A DNA stretch of 64,000 nt, taken from NCBI GenBank assembly GCA_036346375.1, contig CM070512.1, forward strand, positions 35,820,466 to 35,884,465, read 5' to 3'. Position numbers and translations under genes: made by a program. The notes beneath the pieces were generated by a model. That model searched no databases and was not told the origin of the DNA. It saw only the letters and a list, made by a program, of their open reading frames with translations. The DNA is from Guadua angustifolia. Lineage: Eukaryota > Streptophyta > Magnoliopsida > Poales > Poaceae. Positions 57,437-64,000 of this stretch are shown here, one piece after another. Position 1 is the first letter of the stretch. Each line of letters begins with the position of its first letter.

Positions 57437-57760
57437 TGTCACGATCCTCACTTGAATATCACAGATAAATCCATCACAAGCACAAGGTACATGGTATTTG
57501 GGAAATACAAATCGGTAACACGGAGACAGAAAGAGAAGAATCCAGGAAGAGAGAGAGACGTGGGAAAGAAGGAAGAAGTCTGGGGATTAGAGAGAGCAAC
57601 AGTTGGGGAAGAACAGCATGAGGAAGAGGCGAGTTGAGGCTAGCAGATTCTGTTTCTTCGATCCCCTTCCAATGGCTGCTGCTTCTTGCCTTTGTACCTT
57701 CAACTGAATGGGCCCTGCTGCCCGGCCCAATCGCCTAGCTTCCGGCCCATGTCCATGACA
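57437..57760 (-). repeat. 5' LTR of the transducing element, 324 bp
   Basis: Second copy of the 324-bp repeat. As the 5' LTR of the minus-strand element it should contain the promoter; no strong TATA box is evident. It is followed by the AAAAC duplication. Confidence 0.9.
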
Positions 57761-57765
57761 AAAAC

Positions 57766-59126
57766 GTACCGAGGTAGCATAATGCACAGAGAGGTCGGTT
57801 GAAGACAAGGGAAGAAGTGGACTGTGTGTAGGACTTCCAACCGAAACCGTGACGCAGTTGCATAGCAGGGCCTCGATCAAAACCGGACCCAGTAAGGTAA
57901 CAAAAATGATCTACGTAAGTGAAAGATCTGTGCAAAGTATAAAGCATAAACTGAGAAACAAAGACAAATGCTATAAAGAGATACACACCTATGATAAAAG
58001 TTGGTCAGAATAAGAGGGGATGTCAATGCGACAGGCTACCCAACGATCGAGCCTCCAAAGAGGGACATTTCGCTGAAAAGTGTATCAATGGAAATCTATA
58101 AGCATAGGGTATAAAGCACGAACTGAAAAATTAATATGAACCCTGATCACACGCACCAAATCGCCAGTACGCCAGATCGATGTAAAAATAGAGACAACAC
58201 AATATCTATAGAACACTCTAGCAGAGAGCCGGATGGGCCGAACACTATGCGCACCTACCAGGAAAACAGTACCAGGTATGGCCGCCGCAGGTCGCACTGT
58301 AGGGGAAGCACGGAGTCGGACGATGATGCTCACGATGCCCTTGCTGCGGTACCACATCTTGTCGCAAAGGGGCGCCATTGGCACGCGCTGGGAAGAAGCG
58401 AAGCTACAGCACCGGCACTATCGAGAGTTCCATCGACCAGCAAAAAGAAAATACAAGTAGTCTGTGCAAACCACAAAACACAGATCAAGAATGTACCTAC
58501 ACGCAATGGCTGTGGGTCCATCACATAGCCAGGCCCAGTAATCAAAGACCTTGGGTAGTGCACGGCTAGTATAGGATCGGTCCAACAACTCCGTGGACAG
58601 AACTAACAGGGGAGGCACGCCGTACGGGCTCAAAGCCACACGCGAGCGATGGGATACACACAGGTAAAAAAATCGAGACCAGATCGTCGCCCAACCCATA
58701 TCGAATCTAACACGTAGCAATAAACATAGTCCACGGCACCAGTCTCTTTTTCCCCGCACCTCGGGAGCACGCGAACAATGTACAGGCGCCCATGTGAAAG
58801 GCCTCGCGCCGCACCAACCCGGCCACTGGGACGCGTGTTCAACGAAGGCTACACGCGCTCGCAAAAGCCAACTCCACGCTGCGCTCGATAGAAAGAGGAC
58901 CCCACGCTGCAGAGGCGAAACGCTGCAGTGGCAATCGGGACACGCGTCCGCCGAAGGCCAGCCGCACGCCGCGTCGTCCGGAGCGCGTCGAGCGCGTGTT
59001 GCATCGGTTTGCTGCGCTCTAGCTGGTTGCTGGAGCCTGGATCTACGCGTCAGCACTCGCTAGCATCCACGCCGCCCAAAACTCCCTGGAGCAGCAAGGC
59101 CAGCTCTCTTTAATATTTGTAATATA
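57766..59126. other. Helitron 5' end region, no recognised gene
   Basis: Moderately GC-rich between 58220 and 59100, with several overlapping short frames and no domain I can name. It would be the promoter and leader of the large Helitron. The proposed 5' terminus lies near 59126. Confidence 0.35.
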
Positions 59127-59719
59127 TCCAAGTATAAAGGCCTTACGTTGGGGGTCAGGAGCAGCATAAGATTGTAGGAACCCCAATAAGACTAACCCAA
59201 AAGCTATTAGCTTCATGCTTTCTGAAAGTATTCTCAATTCGTTTGGTTTTCAAACCATACAGGTGAACTTTCTAATAAATTTACCATTTATGTCTGGTTA
59301 TAAAAGGTAGATTTGCTTAGGCATTACTTGTTATTTGCTTATATATGTGACTAAACCTGGAATGCGTCATGCTTCTTGTAATGATAGATAATAATGTAAT
59401 GTGCATAAGACTGCGAGCTTACTGTACAACGTAGTGCTATTGTGCGATAATTCTCCAACTTGAATTAGTGATTGGTGATTGGGTCAACTGACTAAAGGCA
59501 GGAAAGGAATTCTGGTGATGAAAACTGGCGGGACTAAGGGTTCGCAACTGATTGTATACCTGAAGTAAAATAACAATTGTAGCAGACAAAAATTAAGTAG
59601 AACAAATACTTTTATGCATTGTCAGGTTAAACTCCCAGTTGTCTATAATTGGTAAGGCGCAACATTCAGGTCATATTTATTGAAGTACTTAGCCAATTCT
59701 ATTGAAGTACTTAGCAATC

Positions 59720-60620
59720 TAGGATCATACAAAAAGCTTCCAAAAGAATTGAACTTCATTGTTATCTATCAAAAATCAAAAATGTAGGAACATAAATGAT
59801 GCAAGACCCTTGTAAGAATTTTATAAATTCATTGGTGTCATAATGATCCAAAATTTTTATAAGAGTTTAAACATTGCCTTAGCACCTCTTATATAAAAGT
59901 TTCAAAAATTATAAACCTATTTTGTTTTCTCAAGAAAATCTATGTATTAATCATCAGGCTTTTATAAAGGATAGTAGCATTGTCAGAAGTTTTCAAAATT
60001 TCTCATACTTGATTATCATTTGAAAATTTTATGGAATATTAGTGATGCATCAGGACCATCCGAATTTTTTTCAAAATTTTCTAACATGGTTTGAACCATT
60101 TTTCATTCGTTTGATATTTACTAGTAAGACTTTTATTAGGACAGTAGCACTGTTAGAATTTTGTAAAATTCGTAATGTTTGATAATATTCTTAAAATTTT
60201 ATGGGAATATTATTGATGCATCAGGATCATCCATAAAAATTTTAAAATTTTATAATATGGTTTGATCTATTTTTCATTCGGTTGAAATTTGTTGGTCAGC
60301 CTTTTTAGGACAATACCACTGTTAGAATTTTTGAAAATTTCTCAGGCGTGATAAAATTTTTATGGCAACATTAGTGATGTGTGAGGACCATCCACAAAAA
60401 TGTTCAAAATTTTTCAACGTGCTTTGAATCATTTTTCGCTCGGTTCAAAATCGCCCGGATGGGCAAATTCGGATAAATTTTCGGAAATCTCAATGCAAAC
60501 AAAAAAATGGATTGGAATTTTCATTTTTGGATTTTATCCAAAATGATGAGATCTCTCCAAAATTTTATCTTTTGGTCCCCTCTGGGATATGATCTGAACC
60601 GAAATATTAAACCCTGGCTG
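59720..60620 (+). repeat. Dispersed AT-rich repeat, copy 2
   Basis: 59720-59940 matches 33440-33660 in order and orientation. 59960-60430 consists of loosely repeated blocks (TTAGAATTTT.AAAATT, ATTTTTCATTCGGTT, AGGACCATCC) about 130-140 bp apart, at least three times. No coding potential is seen. Confidence 0.6.
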
Positions 60621-60779
60621 ACAATAAGAATACGTCATTGCCGTCATTAAAATGCATTTGCTGTTCTTCTATGCTGACAACGAAACCAGAAAGATGTGAA
60701 CACTGTGTGCTGTTCTTGAGAAGTATCAATGACTGCCATTCAGTTCACATTATAGACGTGGCATCAATGGTTGGCTTTT

Positions 60780-61415
60780 GAAACTTTTACTGTAGTACCA
60801 TCTGCGTTTTTTCCTTGAAACTGACCCTCGTGCATAGAGTTTTGCAAAAATAATCTCTTACCAGAGCGCGAAAGACCCGACAGGTAACATATATCACTTG
60901 CCACGGTCTGATAGCTCGGAAACACCTCACCAGTGTGGTGGCACCACCGAGTGTGAAAGCCAGTGGAGCCCACCACATCACCGCAGCTGGAGGAGAGCGA
61001 GAGCGCCTTACACGCATGCCAAGCATAGGAGACAGGTGTGTGGGCGAGCTACCGAGGCAACATGAGGGCCGGTAGGTGCAGGGGCATGCGTGCTGACAGC
61101 AGAGTTAGGTGGGTACGCACTGAGTGTGCGCGCGTGGGCAGGCTCGTAGGTGGGTCACCTGAGGCCTCGTGCCGTATTTGGGTAGCGCGGGAGAAGCGCT
61201 GCCACGCTCGGGTAGAGCGGAAGGAGCCCTGCTATGGTGGACAATACCTTGCTGTCTTGCTTGCTCACGCTGCCATGCCCCGGCCACCTTCCACGCTCCT
61301 CGAGCGTGGCAAGAGGATATGTGTTGCTTGCCGTGCCTTCTGCAGTGCGAGAGAAGGCTATTTTTACCAATGCATTTGTAGAGCTAGGTTTGCAAAAAAA
61401 AAAAGTTACAGGGGC
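60780..61415. repeat. Imperfect fold-back element, possibly MULE-like
   Basis: 60825-60905 (AGTTTTGCAAAAATAATCTC, GCGCGAAAGACCCGACAGG, ATCACTTGCCACG) is partly complementary to 61305-61410 read on the other strand (GGTAAAAATAGCCTTCTCTC, GCAAGCAACACATATCCTCTTGCCACG). The arms are about 100 bp and imperfect, around a GC-rich centre. No transposase is seen and no clear target duplication could be fixed. Confidence 0.45.
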
Positions 61416-61447
61416 AATATAAGCACAGTGCACACAATTTTTGGTAT

Positions 61448-62735
61448 TCGTGGCACGATAGATGTGACACAAAGACGATGCAGATAGGTTGGGTCGGCGC
61501 TGCATGAATGTTAGGGCGGTTTGGGCCTGATGGCTGGGTACAATGGACGACACAGCATGGCACACCATAATGGGTCATGTTTGGGCTGGCACAGCACTTT
61601 ACAGAGTCGACGGTATGACGTAAGTACAATACTGACTTTGTACGAAGTTTTTTACAATTTTTGAGAAATATTATAAAAAGTTTAGCAGCAGAAGTGAAAT
61701 AAGAAGAACTATCTCAACAATGCAACAAACATAAGACAGTTCGAGGATTTCAAACATGTGGGAGAAGCTAAAAGACAAGGTAGCTCATTTTCCAAACACC
61801 TAACAAAGTTGCAATGGAATCCACGAGTAGAGATCAACCACTATCTCGACACGTCTTTTGTAGAGAATTGATAAAATTTACTTATTTTTCCTTGATATTT
61901 GTGACTACTATCTTAACTTTGTACATCTCTGACTCTTTTTCTCTTCTCATAATAATACAAATGAATCGTACTTGGACCGATATGGCATGACGTACTAGCT
62001 AATTGACCATATCTGAAGTCCCCGAAGATGAGTCGAGTTGACATAGAGCGACAAACTGATTAGATATACAGAATGACTTCAGTCCGGACGTCCGAAATTT
62101 TCGAACACATTGCAACATTTTTTTCTAACTCGTACAACATTTCTTTACACCGCGTGAAACATTTTCCTTCGACAAACAGTAAAATGCGATACAGTAAACG
62201 GATGTTGCAAGCGTTCAAAAAAAAAGGTTGCAAGATGTTGCAAGCGTTCAAAAAATATTGCAAGCATAGAATAAAAATATTGTAAAAGACGTCCAATAGG
62301 ATAAACAGTAGTCGAATGTCCGAGTGCTAGTTTCTCCCTCAGAGTCTAAAGTCTTAACTTATGCCATACGGATTGCGGAATTAAGGATGGTGCTAGTCGA
62401 TCTTTCAATGGAGGATCCTACAAAGCAAAATTATCTGTCCAGTATGACGCAGTAATCCCATTAACCATCACGGCCCCGATATTTCTCTTGAGCCCCATTA
62501 ACTGGCAATGCAACTGTACTATACGTACGATTAGTCGCGAGCTCTTTCAAGCCACACCCATCTCATCTTCTCAGCACCTTCCCTCGCTACTCGGTGTTAG
62601 CTTCAGATTAATTGCCTAACCAAGACGACAGAGATTCTCCGCTAGGCTAGGTTTACATATTGTAACTTAAGACTTGATTTAAAAGAAATTAGCTCTTTAT
62701 TAAAAATATATTGACCATTACCATGTCAGCCTTTT
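61448..62735 (+). repeat. Tandem duplication, unit 1
   Basis: Starts TCGTGGCACGATAGATGTGACA. It shares ordered blocks with unit 2, such as GTGGGAGAAGCTA, GTAGAGATCAACC and AATACAAATGAATCG, and, near 62450-62575, CATCACGGC, CTATACGTACGATT and CAAGCCACACCCATCTCATC. No gene was recognised. Confidence 0.75.
62085..62325. mobile_element. Possible MITE within duplication unit 1
   Basis: The segment between the shared blocks of unit 1 begins near AGTCCGGACGTCCGAAATTTT and ends near CGAATGTCCGAGTGCTAG, weakly inverted ends. It contains a short direct repeat, (GA)TGTTGCAAGCGTTCAAAAA twice. It has no counterpart in unit 2. The class is uncertain. Confidence 0.4.
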
Positions 62736-62737
62736 GT

Positions 62738-64000
62738 CGTGGCACGGTGGATGTGACATGGCATGTATGCGCATAGGTCGAACTGGCACTGCACGATTGT
62801 TATGGTCGTGCCGCGTCTTACGGCTGAGCACGATGGGCTGCATGACAGGACACACCTTGATGGGCTGTGTTTAGGATAGCACAACACGCTACAGAGCCAA
62901 CGTGTGCGACACAGGTATGACATGCACATGACTTTGGCATGAGTTTTTTTTAGAAGTTTTTGATAAATATTATGAAAATTTGGTAGCAGAAATGATGTAA
63001 AAAAAACTATCTCAATAATATAACAAGCATGAGACGATTCGAGCATTTGAAGTGTGTGGGAGAAGCTATAGACAAGGCATATAACTCATTTTCAAAAACA
63101 CTAAGTAGGTTGTAATGGAATCTTTGAGTAGAGATCAACCGCTATGCCGACATAATTTTTATAGAGAATAAATAAATTTAATTTTTTTTCTCTTGTATTT
63201 ATTCTATAGTCTTAGCCCTGTATGTTTTAGCTTTTTTCTTTTCTCCTAATGATACAAATGAATCGAATATAGGCTGATATAACGTGGTAATAGACTATAG
63301 ATTCATCAGAGACAAGTTAAACTGGTACTACATGGTAAGCTTGCTAGGCATGAAAAAGGTCTAAGACTTTGGCCAATATAACAAGGCAACATATCCGGTG
63401 CAACCCCCCCCTCCGTGAAACCATCGTGTAACTGAACTAAAAAATTTCAAAAATTCTGAAAAAAATCATGGATGTACATCTCAACTTACCCCATTTACAT
63501 ATAAAATTTCATGATCAAATTCATCCTATACTAGCGGTTACAAAAAAACAAGCAGCAAAATGAATAGTGATGAACAGTAAAAATCACTGTTCATGCGAAA
63601 TTTGTCTTTTTGTAACTGCTAGTATAAGATGAATTTGATCATGAAATTTTATATGTAGGTGGGTAAGTTGAGATGTACATCCATGATTTTTTTTCAGAAT
63701 TTTTGAAACTTTTTAGCCAACAGACGGCTTTCACCGAGGGTGATTGCACAGGATATTTTTCCATATAACAATGCCACACCGTGCACGGCACGTTGCCTTG
63801 GTCACTTCACATCGCGCAGTATAGTACTACTGCACAGCGGAACCCTCTTGACGAAGTAATCCCATCAACCATCACGGCTGCGACATTTCTCTCGAGCCCC
63901 ATACCCATTGACTGGCAATTCAATCAGTGAATACTACAGTACTATACGTACGATTGGTTGCAAGCTCTTTCAAGCCACACCCATCTCATCTTCTCAGCAC
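62738..64000 (+). repeat. Tandem duplication, unit 2 (continues beyond the window)
   Basis: Starts TCGTGGCACGGTGGATGTGACA and repeats the blocks of unit 1 in the same order, at an offset of about 1290 bp at the start and 1400 bp at the end. The extra length fits different insertions in the two copies. Confidence 0.75.
63391..63755. mobile_element. Long fold-back MITE (hairpin of about 150-bp arms)
   Basis: The left arm (for example CATGGATGTACATCTCAACTT, ATATAAAATTTCATGATCAA, ATACTAGCGGTTACAAAAA) is nearly fully complementary to the right arm (63608-63745). The outer ends read ATATCCGGTGCAA and TTGCACAGGATAT. The loop, about 50 bases near 63555-63605, contains AACAGTAAAAATCACTGTT, itself a small palindrome. 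No ORF. It lies within duplication unit 2 only. Confidence 0.8.

Larger units (their letters stand above)
54283..57760 (-). mobile_element. Young gene-transducing LTR retrotransposon (TRIM/Bs1-like), 3478 bp
   Basis: Two 324-bp direct repeats (54283-54606 and 57437-57760) begin TGTCACGATCC and end CCATGACA. By eye they are identical along their whole length. AAAAC occurs on both sides (54278-54282 and 57761-57765) as a perfect 5-bp duplication. On the minus strand the right LTR is followed after two bases by TGGTATCAGAGCGG (57421-57434), an initiator tRNA-Met PBS. A polypurine AAGGAGGGAGGAA (complement of 54607-54619) precedes the left LTR. No gag, protease, RT or integrase is recognisable. 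The 2.8-kb interior carries pieces of unrelated host genes without introns. It must depend on proteins from another element. It sits inside the 5' region of the large Helitron. Confidence 0.88.
34307..59126 (-). mobile_element. Large minus-strand Helitron with two nested LTR elements
   Basis: The 3' end on the minus strand is a 7-bp-stem hairpin (AGCGCGC, loop, GCGCGCT; plus 34318-34334) followed by seven bases and CTAG, then T (34306). Rep-helicase coding sequence (47994-53270) and an RPA-like gene (45380-47395) follow in the expected order on the minus strand. The 5' end is placed near 59126 from a minus-strand ATATATTACAAATATTAAAG resembling other Helitron starts; it lacks a clean TC, so that limit is approximate. 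Nested inside are a gypsy-type element (34949-43939) and a young LTR element (54283-57760). Without them the Helitron would be about 12.3 kb. Broken Rep and helicase motifs indicate it is no longer autonomous. Confidence 0.65.

Noticed and set aside
58136..59063. Several frames of 60-212 codons in the Helitron 5' region
   Set aside because: No domain, heavy overlap on both strands, and the longest frame lacks any family signature.

Overview
This window looks like repeat-rich nuclear DNA from a grass (Poaceae), possibly from the rice clade; the species cannot be fixed from the sequence alone. The evidence is a dense nest of plant transposable elements with grass-type MITEs (Tourist-, Stowaway- and hAT-like), CACTA and Helitron sequences, Ty1/copia and Ty3/gypsy elements, and relics of plant gene families (PLS-type PPR, bHLH93-like, RBL14-type rhomboid, IQ/BAG). 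I found no intact conventional host gene, no rRNA or tRNA gene and no CRISPR array.

Layout. 1-6644 is the end of a minus-strand CACTA element: transposase N-terminus at the left edge, subterminal repeats and TIR at 6300-6644. It is split by a solo LTR of about 5.25 kb (664-5913, TSD TAGCT). 6.6-11.5 kb is a mosaic of decayed pieces: a copia integrase fragment, a PPR pseudogene and a bHLH pseudogene. The bHLH relic lies near a minus-strand Helitron 5' terminus (11496), which abuts an older plus-strand Helitron helicase. That plus-strand Helitron runs from about 11.5 to 24.6 kb as helicase C-terminus followed by an RPA-like gene. It is interrupted by a copia element (14251 to about 19150, itself carrying a solo LTR at 16550-17205), a LINE (20198-22970, 13-14 bp TSD) and a hAT-like MITE (23569-23831). 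Tourist and Stowaway MITEs follow. A plus-strand copia with TSD ACTTT occupies 27043-31284; a 762-bp Helitron sits in its 5' LTR.

From about 34.3 to 59.1 kb lies a second, minus-strand Helitron with the same order, Rep-helicase then RPA-like. Two LTR elements are nested in it. The first is a GC-rich gypsy-type element (34949-43939, TSD CCATT) that has lost most of pol and carries an antisense ORF next to its 3' LTR. The second, and the most interesting item here, is a 3.5-kb LTR element (54283-57760, TSD AAAAC) whose two 324-bp LTRs look identical. Between a tRNA-iMet-type PBS and a PPT it carries no gag or pol that I recognise. Instead it has a chimeric open frame with a PTB-like RRM, a coiled coil, an IQ/BAG-type motif and an RBL14-like rhomboid half, followed by the rest of the rhomboid piece and a segment resembling a RING E3 ligase. 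It looks like a very recent gene-transducing retrotransposon.

The right end (59.1-64 kb) holds dispersed repeats, fold-back elements and a roughly 1.3-1.4-kb tandem duplication whose two copies carry different MITE-like inserts.

How it fits together: these elements inserted into one another in sequence, and target-site duplications give the relative order at several levels. Almost all coding parts are frameshifted or truncated. The transducing element is the exception, with a 679-codon open frame.
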